A stretch of 64,000 bases of DNA from Nemertoderma westbladi (Eukaryota > Xenacoelomorpha > Nemertodermatida > Nemertodermatidae). Position 1 is the stretch's first letter, and every line of letters starts with the position of its first letter. A program made the position numbers and the translations under genes. Below the pieces are notes generated by a model that saw nothing but the letters and a program-made list of their open reading frames with translations, did no database searches and was not told the DNA's origin. Of this stretch, positions 36,001 through 45,672 are shown one piece after another. The DNA is taken from contig JAUCBJ010000412.1 in NCBI GenBank assembly GCA_032718475.1, positions 1-64,000 of the forward strand, written 5' to 3'.

Positions 36001-38497
36001 CACCGGCTTTGGTATGATAGCCTACCTTCTCCGAGAGGTAAGTCAGGACAAGTTTGAGACGGCCTTTGTAACTTCTAGATCAAAGACAATGCCGGTCAAA
36101 TACATGACTGTCCCTCGTGCAGAGTTACAGGCGGCAGTAGTTTCAGTCGAGGTGAGTAAGCAGATAATAGAGGAGTTAGACACGACATTGACTTTATTCT
36201 ATTGGACGGACGCATCCTTAGTGTTAGTATACATTGCAGCCAACAATATTGCACTAAAGACATTTGTGGCCAACAGACGCGCTCAGATCGTCGACTTTTC
36301 GACGAAGGAACAATGGAGACATTGTCCGGGAGTGTTGAACCCGGCCGACATAACTTCGAGAGGTGCAATGCCGGCGGAATTCTGTCAGGAAGAGTCGCAG
36401 GAGTTTTGGTTGCATGGACCTGATTTTCTAACAAGGACACAGGAACATTGGCCAGAGCGACTAAAGATTGTGACCAATCCGATTCCTGAAGATGCAGAAG
36501 TCAAGGTGGAGAAAGTCTCTAAGTCGAAGTCTAAAGCCAAACTCAAGTCATTGGAGCGGCCTGAAGAGTCATTGGAGCGGCCTGAAGAGTCATTGGAGCG
36601 GCCTGAAGAGTCATTGGAGCGGCCTGAAGAGTCATTGGAGCGGCCTGAAGAGTCATTGGAGCGGCCTGAAGAGTCATTGGAGCGGCCCGGAGACCTGTCA
36701 GACCAACAGACTTACGTGACTACTAGATCCGGAAGGGTAAGTTACGACGTAAAACCACCCTTACAGACTAAACCGGAGTCACAATTGGTAAGTGACGGAC
36801 AGAAAATGACCGACACAATGGAGTCTTTGGTTTCCAAACCTGCGGGTTTGGATTCGAAACTTCCATTAATTAGCGGACAACCGTCGCTGGCATTAGAGCC
36901 ATGTAGTATTTATGACAAATTACTAAATTCGTCTGCCTCTTGGCTGACAATTTGTAAAAGAACTGCGTGGTTAAGCCGATACATTTTGTACCTTTGTATA
37001 AAACATTCGAAACATTTGAGAGAACCATTGAGCACCAATAGTGAGCGAATTCGGAAATTGAAACAACCTCTGACAGAGGATGAGATTGATCAAGCGGAAT
37101 TAAAGCATTTGAAACATTATCAAATGTGTGCCTTCCCGAAAGAATTCCATCTATTATCGGCTCAACGACCAGTTCTCTATAAACCCCTGAGAAAATGGAG
37201 TCCATTAATCCATAAGGGTTTGATTTGTCATAGATCGAGAATCCAGACTGTCGACATAAACTCACAGTTTCGGTTCCCAGTGATAATCCCTAGTTACCCG
37301 ATAGAATTGCAAAGAGCGATTCTATGGGATATACACAAGAGGTTGCATCACGCGGGAAAGTTACACTGTCTGTCGGCAGCGAGACAGCGATTCATTCTAT
37401 TGCAGCCAAGCAGGGCAGTCGGCACTATGTATGACGCCTGTCTGGTTTGCAAGAGGGTGAACGCCAGAGTATTGGAACAGGAGATGGCTGAACTCCCGGA
37501 AGCGAGAGTGCAGGCATATGACCCACCCTTTACGAACACAGGGGTGGATTGTTTTGGTCCGATTGAAGCAAAGAGTGGACGGCTGACCCACAAGCGATGG
37601 GGTCTGCTACTGACATGCATGGCTAGTAGAGCCATACACATTGAGCGTGTGGCAGACATGTCGACCAAATCTCTGCTCCTGGCCTTGAAGAGATTTATGG
37701 CCAGGAGAGGACTAGTAAAGGCGTTCTACTCCGATAAGGGTACAAACTTTGTCGGAGGGAATAGCGAGTTGAACGCGGCTCATAAAGCGGCACAGAATAA
37801 GGAAATTTCTGCAGCACTTTTGCCGCAAAGAGTAGAGTGGAGATTTAATACTCCAGAAAGTCCTTGGAGAGGAGGAAATTGGGAGCGTTTAGTTCGCTCT
37901 GTGAAGCAGGCCATTGCTAAGACGTTGCCTGTAAACAAACAACTTACCGACGACGAACTGGTCACAGCTTTCATTGAAATCGAGCATACCCTAAACTCGA
38001 GGCCGATAGCTATGTTGCCAGACGGTGTTGCATTAACGCCGAATCATTTGCTAATGCAGAGTCCAGCATTTCTTGTGCCGGCATCAGAACCCGTTAGTGC
38101 CGACCTATATAGTCGTAAGAGCTGGAAAATGACTCAATTAGTCGCGTACACATTCTGGGAATATTGGCGGGAATACTATCTTCCCACCATATCCACCAGA
38201 ACAAAGTGGTACAAAACGGTTCGGAGTCTCCAAAGGGGAGACTACGTACTGATAACCGAGCCGATTGTCAAGAGAAAGTATTGGGAGACAGGAGTGATCT
38301 TGCATATACACCCAGACGTGCAAAACATAGTGCGCACAGTCACTGTGAAAATTAGGTGCAAGTGTCCGCACCCAAAAAAGTGTAAAACTAATGGTTTGCA
38401 CACCTTGGACCGACCGGTCCAAGATATTGTGTTATTAGAGGAGACACGTATCGAGACGGGAGATTATAATTTGTCTCCTGCCTCTAAACTGAATTAG
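30086..38497 (+). CDS. BEL/Pao gag-pol polyprotein
   Basis: A single 2803-codon frame. An acidic N terminus is followed by a very long charged coiled coil with repeated ERKERELELERE-like units (residues about 340-500). Next come a DUF1759-like gag domain (about 830-1000) and zinc knuckles including CWACLAPGHVRRQC (about 1072-1150). The pepsin-like protease motif VMLDTASTLSYI follows (about 1246; DTA replaces the more common DSG). Reverse transcriptase spans about 1660-1800 with catalytic YMDD near 1786, and RNase H begins at LFSDASDTGFG (about 1968). A hinge holds seven SLERPEE-type repeats (2155-2203). The integrase has an HHCC-type finger (2415-2460) and D, D, E at GVDCFGP, YSDKGTNF and GGNWERL. 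The C terminus (2680-2790) is DUF5641-like. No stop or frameshift interrupts it, so it may be active. Gag and pol share one frame, as in many BEL/Pao elements. Confidence 0.96.
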   Translation: MSVSDKEALEDSYETAAGPPTDDSVNITVDDNADYDDAASDADVSEQEDETVTSEEEQQPQVIVLGSPTATDRKDCTAARTEVSDREGSVAEARARSPVSRPVGMVSAVVPTAVRSTRSSRNNPSSPPSVSQVSERELDIAIKKKLRAHAGHITRTADKVRKMLADSANIGRVELVEIRRGYNSALFKQTEELAVLAKKAVESQSSDVATRIYDRVLAALLEHRELSERFRRVRTENWLLWASQTQATQVSDAELRDLVEREEIQDKEERRYQREVTSWLMQNGVVVPGQVLPTTENIQQRTLTPPDDASRDSGDSQVSHARGKVICARSLVSHNSAEERRRRLDEQQAEVLRASEARKEAEQERERTRKLDAKLRELEEKGKRERAEREQKERELQLERERKERELELEREQKECELQLEREQKKRELELERERKERELEIEKERQALYEERARVEEEGAARRAREEEERKLAQLESARLSLDSEERTRKANEIAEKGMRMIEECGASVGTELRELFALQKAEQEARTPTIRESTPTRIPIPGPAITSTRIAKPFSTYRTPVGISASPIAQNLRHRNTAPLYTERDNGEFRETPTGRVLGEPNPRVWNTRTERRPSSTENFRVKPEEGSYERQRITQIEPTIQQNPSQEFITRDELSASLAQAISPHIQPITDMLSNLRLKEAAQVRSNSNPSRPELDKVQPSQRVRISEETIPYRPQVRTPVPNIHNPNFENSAERFIEEAWVRASARKPSRALRTDTESSDEEEDMRRQKSRNYKERRTDAEQVSWNHRERNRLNNPAELNHLLTRNDATLRDIGKFAARQGLPTQQPQKFMGNHKHWRTFKTYVDEQLTNSTFTPNEKFNYLLQMLHREPRAIADNFVGNERAFELAMKTLSDIYGNKTKMAQSIVEDLGKGGRITTPLELLNLANAISNALDILRTVNLPHHGDHAEVLKSVIRRLNMRCRQKWRKLENKLEGQGKVLTLQHIHDMIATDAVAEMKSNFSEENMRESKPVTGKSMVSFDDDRTTVTFNSVDRYNSSTPAFRSDSRVWSGERLDRPRLKQQELPDGFVGCQYCLLKEVRSDDHKLDSCRRFKELNSEQRRVQVRTLDTCWACLAPGHVRRQCPNSKDGCMECGRLHHKLLHADFHTPTDRYLQRNPHRKGSKEPVSIRRNTYTGIQDDGYQPGSSDEDGESSAREVTCQGFTADSSSTSARTYLSSATSEIFSVIPVKLTGDKGSKRIYVMLDTASTLSYIDEEVARAVSSFQDAEEIQIELKSMHGVGDLKGHRISVELDSLLPRDQHTRQERKALPLDRFKCLAMKGFGRQLGKVPPMSPIAQEYFDKLRIPRHQVGYRNVSMLIGAEQLIAHQIWETRPAEPHVNGPHAHRTILGWYTRVPMSYEFTGGDKPINRYDELQPIIQPPLVEPPDIDEFRRTCIDHYSDFSESDEELIPDNVRLSEPLHNNRTDSEPEDYCYQTRGSGSAAHATYLTNVLTYTDIVEGQVAKYRDLDIFQYSEEELQKELIRQDLETGARTVEWLDRDAMEPGGYDLAMSTDEKRSLEMMEDTIRLLPTGHFEVGMLWRRQPPKLENNYNLALKRLNGVRARLLKNPDIREKYCAQINNYFAKGFAGKVEDPDLVTDQTYYLPHHYVTHPDKPDKVRVVNDCAAVYRGMSLNSELMDGPNLNNYLIGILLCFRQRRFAFTCDIEAMFHQVRACKADQDSLRFLWYENEDLSGPVVTYQMYVRIFGARDSPNGTLFVLKKTATAQIGKYPVEVIESILRNFYMDDGLVSKETAEQAIEVANGLQKCLATGGFPLTKFTTNSEALLESFPVKDRGSGDIELGVEPIPMARVLGLAWNPNTDKFQVRVRFEPSSPDKILTKRICLSMLSRLFDPMNFISPVILQARACMRKIWLSDLEWDEPISPIHAKQWREWEAELHLLKNIDVPRSYFPNQLVFPTDLELHLFSDASDTGFGMIAYLLREVSQDKFETAFVTSRSKTMPVKYMTVPRAELQAAVVSVEVSKQIIEELDTTLTLFYWTDASLVLVYIAANNIALKTFVANRRAQIVDFSTKEQWRHCPGVLNPADITSRGAMPAEFCQEESQEFWLHGPDFLTRTQEHWPERLKIVTNPIPEDAEVKVEKVSKSKSKAKLKSLERPEESLERPEESLERPEESLERPEESLERPEESLERPEESLERPGDLSDQQTYVTTRSGRVSYDVKPPLQTKPESQLVSDGQKMTDTMESLVSKPAGLDSKLPLISGQPSLALEPCSIYDKLLNSSASWLTICKRTAWLSRYILYLCIKHSKHLREPLSTNSERIRKLKQPLTEDEIDQAELKHLKHYQMCAFPKEFHLLSAQRPVLYKPLRKWSPLIHKGLICHRSRIQTVDINSQFRFPVIIPSYPIELQRAILWDIHKRLHHAGKLHCLSAARQRFILLQPSRAVGTMYDACLVCKRVNARVLEQEMAELPEARVQAYDPPFTNTGVDCFGPIEAKSGRLTHKRWGLLLTCMASRAIHIERVADMSTKSLLLALKRFMARRGLVKAFYSDKGTNFVGGNSELNAAHKAAQNKEISAALLPQRVEWRFNTPESPWRGGNWERLVRSVKQAIAKTLPVNKQLTDDELVTAFIEIEHTLNSRPIAMLPDGVALTPNHLLMQSPAFLVPASEPVSADLYSRKSWKMTQLVAYTFWEYWREYYLPTISTRTKWYKTVRSLQRGDYVLITEPIVKRKYWETGVILHIHPDVQNIVRTVTVKIRCKCPHPKKCKTNGLHTLDRPVQDIVLLEETRIETGDYNLSPASKLN
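36548..36694 (+). repeat. 21-bp tandem repeat inside pol
   Basis: Six exact copies plus one variant copy of a 21-bp unit encode SLERPEE six times and then SLERPGD. They lie in the linker between RNase H and integrase. The unit length keeps the frame. The near-perfect identity shows recent expansion, and the copy number probably varies between element copies. Confidence 0.95.
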
Positions 38498-39259
38498 TGT
38501 TGGACGCAACTCACTTCGTATGCATTCCTCGTATGCAAATACAAGGAAATGCATAGGAGCGGGGTTGTGGTGATTTGCGTTGAGTTTTGTCTAGTGGGTA
38601 TCAAAACAAAATTTTATTTTCAAAAATTTTGAAAAATTTAAAATTTTAAAAAATTAGAAGTGAACCCAAGACAATTCCAGACGCTGTGTATAGACGCGTT
38701 TTAGAATTCGTCTATAGATAAACAGTAATTTGAAAAGTCGTGAAGCCTGGAAAATAGCATTTAGAAACCATGGTGACGGCTATATTACGTAGGAGTGTAA
38801 ATTGAGTTTAGCAACTTCCACAGATTGGTGCCAACAGTGCAACTAAGGTGCTAAAGGTTAGTAGCACCAGAGGCGTACATGGACCCCACTCAGTAGTTTG
38901 CAGGATGTGTGATGTTCGATTATCAAACCTGTGGGTTTGGTATAGTCGAGTATTGTGGCTATAGTCCTTTCTAACTACTGTAGTTTAGTACGAGTAATGG
39001 GAGTAGTTTGGGCATCAAAAAGTGAGTTGGTCACGGCCAGTTTATCTCCAAAGTTTTTGCGCTATGCATGGGAATAGGTTAGAGGATAGTTAGTTAGGAA
39101 GAGACGGGATCTAGAGAGTCGAACCTGAACTGCTGGAAGGCGGGGGGGGGGGTTCGGGAGGTCTGTCCTTCGGCGACATCTAACTGATTTACCCATAGTG
39201 TAATTGGTTACGTAACGGCACTTATTGGGATATATATATATGTATATACGCGAGGCATA
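38498..39259 (+). other. Spacer between gag-pol and the second frame
   Basis: Non-coding, AT-rich at first. It holds one copy of the dispersed palindrome (38923-38940) and an 11-G run (39142-39152). No splice acceptor or internal promoter for the downstream frame was identified with confidence. Confidence 0.5.
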
Positions 39260-42200
39260 ATGGAGAGGGATATTAGAGCGCAACCGCGCAGAGGATTTAC
39301 TGCCAGAGAGGAGGCGGAGCTACCATTCGCGCGACCAGGATGTAAAGACTCTAACGTTTACTACCATGGGCGGTCCGTGATGGAGCTAAACGGGAAATAC
39401 AAGCCGAGTTATGATAAAGAATTACGGAGGGAAAGAATGAGAGCGTTGGGGGACCGGATGGAAGTTTTGCGGAGAGAGTATCGCACGCGGTATCCCTACG
39501 ACTTCGCTTTGGACGTGTGTGACATCAGCGCAGATCCGGACGAGGAAATCGCATGACTATACCATATGAATATGTATTTACGACATGAGGAGCCTCTACC
39601 TGCAGTCTGAGACCAGTTCGACGGAATGCATCTATACCGGAGGACTCGAGGTGAGGATCAGGAGACGCCGAAAGTCTTCAGCGTATACAAGCTCTTCTAC
39701 AAGTGTGGTGAATGCATGAATAAACAAGATGTGGCGATTCCCGACCGATTAGACGAGCAACATCCGGAACCGATATTAACGCGATGTCCAGCTCACCAAT
39801 TCCTTAGATACAACGAGGGAGGTTACCCGATGAGCAACCCGATGATCAGTATCGACTTCAGCGGAAAGCGACCTCCGAGACCCATTACGCCGACCGTTAC
39901 GACATTGGATCCGTATACGGAGATTAAACCCTGTTCGACACCCAGTTTGATAGAGACGGCAGCGGCCATTTCGCTGTACCGAGCCTACAAGGATCTAGAG
40001 GCGCGGCGCGAAGCGGCGCGGGACTCGGGTACCAAACCCGCGGGTTTGGAGCTCTCGAGTCCCTGGACTGCGTTTACTTCACCTCACCGAGTGAGAAGCC
40101 TCACGCCTGAGCATCAGGACGACATAGACGCGTTGCGGCAGGAGGAGCGAGCGGCGAAGGCGAAAGAGTTATTTGAGAACAGGATAGCGGAGTATAATAA
40201 GACCGCGGATAGACATCAAGAGGAGACGAGGAGAGTGACCGGATTTGTTCCACAGGTCGCATCTCAACCCGGACCGGTGTATTATTCCGACGGCACCGAA
40301 CCTGCGATATTAGTAGATCATCCGGAGTTGCGAGAAGCGATACGATTCTTGCCGATGGTAAGAATGGCGGACCATTGGAACGTTGACTGTCTACGGGAAG
40401 TTTTATGCGCGAAGTTCTTGCGTGATGTCCCAATGCAGATCACAGATTACGACACGTTGGATAAGATTGGAGCTCCGGGGAAGGAGAGTAAGCTATTCGG
40501 ATGGTTGGATAAGTACATCAAGGTATGGGTCGCGGTGGCTACATTCCCAGATGACGAGGAGGTAGACCAGACGTGGCTGAGGAGGAAGGGTTCTTATACC
40601 CGATATGATGACCACAAGGCTATCGAGCGCATGTGGACCCCATCAGACGAGATTCAGCGTCAGTGGAGGAAAACGGAGGAATCACTGCAGGATTGGAGGG
40701 TGATGTTCTACGACAATGAAGGAGGGTCCCATCAGGAATGTTTGACCAGCAAGTGTATTCAAATTCGTGCGGCCGATGGTGTGACTCATGTGTTTATGCG
40801 TGTGAGGGCGGATCGAGAGAGACCGGAGCCCATCATAACGACACAATATCGGAAGGGGAAGGATCCTAGGGAACAGATTTTGGAGGTATGCAGGCGAGGA
40901 GGTATGCACGGAGCGGAGCGTATCGACGCCAGGATGCTACCCAAGAAAGTTAGAGAGGCTATTCTCAACCAAGATTACGTCAAGGTGGGATCGGGAGTCC
41001 AGAGTGATTTGGAGAGCGACTTCAACGCCATGACTGATCTGGAAGATAGATTGCCGAGACCGTTTGTCGACACCAAGCTATTGTTGCTATGGGCACAGGA
41101 TATTGGAATTTATAGGGAGTATCCCAACTCTGCCAAGACTGGTATTGGCTTTATAGTACACTTGTTGTATAATTGGGACTTTAAGTTAAAGACGCAGAAG
41201 AAGTACGAGGAGGCGTATGGTGAATACAACACGCCACCGGGAGCGGAGTTCAAATCCCACTTCAAGCGGCAAGCGTTAGTGTATTGGAACATTTGCGCGC
41301 CACCCCGTGCGTCACTACAATATTATTTGGTGCTTGAGTCGAACACGGTGACTTGTTTATGAGCGGATATCGTTGCGCGAGTTTTGAAGCGTCATCCATT
41401 GGTATTCGGAGGAGATCAATACGTTCGCTCGAAAGGGGGAATCCAATCCGACGTGATGAAGCGTTTCTTAACCCCGTTCTTCAAGCAATCGTTAGAGAAT
41501 ACGTCGATGGTTAGGAGAGGATTAGCGATATTCGAAGGAGTATATCGACAGAACATCGGAGATTTGGGAGACCGACCGTCGATGGAATATCCGACGCCAG
41601 AAGCTTTGGAGAAGTGGTTCGGGCATCAAACCCGCGGGTTTGGTACTCCCTTCCACTCGGAGGCTGATAGACCTGTTAAGGAGGGCTGGCCGGAGACGTT
41701 AGTAGAGGTGTTCGGAGTAGATCTTCCGGTGGAGAAGACATATCCGAAACGAACGCAGGAGGAAATATTGGAGATAGAGGACAAGGGCGAGGATGTTTAC
41801 TTTGTTCCGGATCGACAACCGTTGACCGGAGAGGACGACATCGTATTAGACATTGGGAAGGAAGGAAGTGCGAAACCGATTGGAGACCTCATATACGAGA
41901 GGGCCTGGTTTCCACAAGCGCGTAGGTGCAAATTGTGCGGCAGCACAAGGCACAATCTAAAGTCGTGCGACGCGGTAGTAGAGGCGGCGCATAAGGTCTG
42001 TCGTTGGTGTAATGAGACCGACCATTCGTTTCACACGTGCACCGTCTTCATTTCTCAATGTGGATATTGTGGGGTAAAGGGACATCGTAGCGCGAGATGT
42101 CAGCTGCGAGATGATTCCTTTCAAAACCATAGCGCTAACCTACTTCGGGAGATGTTAGATAAGTGGGAGGGTGTGGCCGATTACCATATTCAAGTGCAGA

Positions 42201-42904
42201 TGCGTTGGTTACCATTTAAAGCGGGATATGGGTTTTGGGCGGTAGACCCATCGCATGTTGCGTACGAGCCATATCTACAATCGCTACCACAATATCAGGA
42301 GCTCATCCTAACTGCTCAAGACCTTCCACAGAACACTGGAGTTATCGTAGTCCGAGAATACTTCAGACAATTGAACATGGACAATAAGTACACATGGAAC
42401 TTCGTTGCTATTTGCGATCGCATCACGAAGGGTGTATTTACGGAGACTAGAAAAGTGGTACGCGCGCGAGGTGATTGGAGGATGGCGGCTATACAATACC
42501 GCAACGAATTCTTGTTGACTCATGTGCCAGTGGGTTCATTGACCGCTGAGAGGATACAGGAGCAAAGGATCGCAGCGACCACAGCGACGACCGCTGGAGC
42601 TCAAGGCTTGCGGAAAGAACCAGGAGGAGGGGTCCAAGACAAGCGTCAAGTCAAGGACGACCACTACCACTCTATTATAGAAGCACAGAGGTTGCAGCGC
42701 AAGGCGCAGGGGGCGTCGGAGAAGGCGCGAGTGCAACTGCATAAGGAAGAGTTGGCGGAAGCGACCACGGGAGCGCGACAATTGGGACGAGGCCGAGGAA
42801 GAAGCACAAGCCGGGAGTCTGTCGGGGCTCAGGGAACGTCGTCGCCGGTTCCGGGAGTGACGCCTCACGGACGCCGTCAACGGAGTCGACTGGAGGTAGA
42901 TTAG
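39260..42904 (+). pseudogene. Second long frame with three zinc knuckles (unknown function)
   Basis: A single reading frame of 1214 codons starts at ATG 39260 (MERDIRAQPRRGF) and ends at TAG 42902. It is interrupted only by three in-frame TGA codons, at 39554, 39608 and 41360. Composition and codon use continue unchanged across them, so it looks like one protein rather than three. Near codons 890-945 are three consecutive CX2CX4HX4C knuckles: CKLCGSTRHNLKSC, CRWCNETDHSFHTC and CGYCGVKGHRSARC. No signal peptide or transmembrane segment was seen, so it is not an envelope. The C terminus is Gln/Arg/Ala-rich. Zinc knuckles suggest nucleic-acid binding, like a second gag. Each TGA could be a CGA with CpG decay, or a read-through codon. 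The family is not recognised. Confidence 0.65.
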
Positions 42905-43461
42905 TGTATCTGGGAAGAGGGCGAAAGAGAGGAGCGAGCCCAAAGAACCCAGGAGCGGGTCGATAATACATTATAGCACAGGGCGACAGACTCTAGATAT
43001 ATACATCATCGTCGCTCTGATGTATATTGTAGCATTTGGAAATCTTCGACTAGACTCATATACACTAGTTGAGTTATTTTGGAATTTATATTATGAGAGA
43101 GGCGAAGGAAGTGATTGGGGAGACAAACCTGCGGGTTTGGCTTACTCCTTTCACTTGCCCTAGCCAATTTTATATTTGATTTTGTATGTAGTAATCATTA
43201 TGTAGTAAGAATGAACGAGAAACAATATTTTGTAAATTTAATTTGTATGTAATAATCGTTAAACAATGAGAGAGATAATATTTTTGTAAATTTAATTTGT
43301 ATGTAATTCATTATGCAATATCTATAGCAATATTTGTAAATAGTAGGATTTGTAGTATCAAGTGTTTAGATTGGTTGGAAGAAATTTATTTTGTTTTGTA
43401 TACATCACCTTATACTCTTCTACAATTGGAGGGAAACATTGTATGATTTCCCTTGGAGCGG
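42905..43461 (+). other. 3' untranslated region of the LTR element
   Basis: It contains the last palindrome copy (43123-43140) and degenerate repeats of TTTGTAAATTTAATTTGTATGTAAT near 43190-43340. The polypurine tract expected just before the 3' LTR is weak: only GGAGCGG is adjacent, with GGAGGGAAA about 30 bp upstream. Confidence 0.5.
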
Positions 43462-45672
43462 TGTTACGGTATATGGCGCTGTATCCACATTATTAGTCGT
43501 TATACTGTATGCATTATTAGTCCGTTATGCAGTATGCAATATTAGTCCGTTATACTGTACGTAATATTAGTCCATTGTGCAGCATGATATTTTAGATAAG
43601 GCATAATAACGCAGTGGTATTTAGATAGGGAAATCGAAACACCCATATATTTGAATCCATCCATTTTGTATAGTATGTAGCCCTACCTACGTAATTTTGT
43701 ATTAGGATATATGTAGATAGTTCCAGGGTAGCGAGTTTATTCGGACCCTGGATTTTGTGCTTGCTGATATTAGCATCGATAGGGCTAGCATATAGGGACG
43801 CTGTCCTGGCCATTCAGCAGCCAGGGACGTGAACCATTACCATATATGGTAATAATTTGAGGTTTGGGCAAGCGATAGGGCTACAATCCGGCCTCCTTAT
43901 TGGACTAACTGCTTCCAGGTTGGTCTAATGCTAGCACGGACTGGAGAGCCAATAGGAGAGCGATTGAGTCACCCTATTGCATCACCCCATCCGGATCACC
44001 TATAAATTGGCGGTGTGCCGGTAGAGCCTCACATGACACCTCACATGATCTGCTATCACCTTTGTACTTGTTGAGCTGTCTCTATTCAATTTTGACGGAT
44101 ATTTTAGCGTATTTTCTGCAATTTGCTAATTTTGATTAATTTCTTGGAATGATTTGCTAGTGCGATTACTCTCGATTGTGTTTCTCAATTAATTCCTTCG
44201 ATTACTGCTAATTACAACTGAACTATGATTTCTACTTTTGATTAATGGTTCTATGTGATTCCTTTCTGCGCAATAATCCTAAGGGATTTCTGAGACTGTC
44301 AGACTTTGTGATTTGCATGCGCCGCTACGGTAGCTATTAGCATAATGGAGGGCTAAGGTGCCAGTGGGCGGTGGGCACATCGGGGGGTTGAGCGACTAGG
44401 AGAGAGCGGAGGATTCAAAGCGGGCAACGCTGGCTAGGGTCACCGTTGCGGGCGGGTATCTTGCACTGTAACACGCAGACCATTCGCCGATACAGTAACT
44501 AGGGGGCTGATGATCCAGGTTTTGTCTCTATTTAGTATTAGGGGGGCAGGAATCGGGTTAGTTAGGAATCCTAGATGTATCCGGGAGAGGCCTGCGCGTA
44601 CTACAACGTTGAGTGTAGAGTACGAGTAGTGAATCGCATAATTGTGGGCTATACAGTAGTTAACTGCATAATTGCGAACTGTGATTTCTGACGCTGATTG
44701 GTGTGTTATTGAAGTGTGCCTATGATTATGAATGTTTAGGTAGGCGCCCTTTTCTTTTGATTGATTTCTATTTCTTAGTTACAATAATTAGTTACTGATT
44801 AGGTCAAAGTAATACGGCAATTTAGGCTATTACTAGCGAAACCTGTTGCGTAATAAATTAGAATTACGTATTCTGGAACTCTTAGTAATTAGTACGCTGT
44901 TAAATATTTGTGACTGTAATTGATTAGTAAAAATTAAGAATTAGTACGCAGCATAGCGGAGAGTAGCTAAGGTAATAATTAGAGTACTGTAAACTATTCA
45001 CGCTGAGCGGTTATTTGCACTAGCGGGCAATCAGCTAGATCGCACTATTCGGTACGCACGATACGCTAGTAATTTGCTGGCCTAAAGCCAGCCGCAGGCA
45101 AGTTTAGACCCAGAGTGGTACTATCCACGTAAAAACAATTACTGTATCATTTTGATTATTTTAAATATTCTCGCATTCACACATTACGTTAGGGAACCTC
45201 CAGTATTCGCGATTAGAAAGACGTAGACAATAGCGTGTTTTAATAGTGATAGAATTAGGCGTAAGAATACTCTGAGTGCAAGGCCTCTCGCACTCGTCTT
45301 AAGTAAGCTTAGGGAGCCGACTCGGGTTTATTGTTTTGGTTATTCCCGCGTGGCTCATAGATTCGAACAGTTAGCTCTCTATCGAGCGATCGGTAGAGAA
45401 AGGAACAAGCGATTTTGCAGGAGTTGTGTAAAATTAGTAAAATATATTAGCGGACGGCAGATTAGCGCCATCCAACGGTAAGTAGCGGTTTTGTATTTAG
45501 CCACCTTTACAATTTAGTAATATCACGCTCCTGATCCCCTTTACTTAACAGTAGAGCATTCTTTGTGTCTTATTGGTTAGGCGAGAGCTCATTAGGTTGA
45601 CAGAAGGATATTAACGGGTATTGGTCTGTTCAACAGTTCTGCTGTTAGTATAGAGGTCGCGGTTGTTTATCA
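43462..45672 (+). repeat. 3' LTR
   Basis: Same length as the 5' LTR and almost identical, ending TTTATCA and followed directly by AATTT, the second copy of the target duplication (45673-45677). Confidence 0.97.

Larger units (their letters stand above)
30384..43140 (+). repeat. Eight dispersed copies of a palindrome in the LTR element
   Basis: A palindrome with consensus CCAAACCCGCGGGTTTGG occurs at 30384, 31892, 34513, 36834, 38923, 40032, 41626 and 43123 (18 bp each). Copies vary, for example CAGACCCGTGGGTCTG at 34513, where both arms change together. Four copies lie in the gag-pol frame at codon offsets 1, 0, 2 and 1. Two lie in the second frame at different offsets, and two are in non-coding DNA. 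Conservation is therefore at the nucleotide level. None was seen elsewhere in the window. It could be an RNA hairpin or a protein-binding site. Confidence 0.85.
26679..45672 (+). mobile_element. Complete BEL/Pao LTR retrotransposon, 19 kb
   Basis: Two direct LTRs of 2,211 bp (26679-28889 and 43462-45672) begin TGTTACGG and end GTTTATCA, following the TG...CA rule. They differ by only two substitutions noticed by eye. Both sides carry the 5-bp duplication AATTT (26674-26678 and 45673-45677). The interior encodes a gag-pol polyprotein whose domain order PR-RT-RNase H-IN and C-terminal DUF5641-like region are those of the BEL/Pao lineage, followed by a second long frame with zinc knuckles. Near-identical LTRs show a recent insertion. 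At 18,994 bp it is, from general knowledge of the lineage, far longer than a usual BEL/Pao element (roughly 5-10 kb). Confidence 0.97.
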
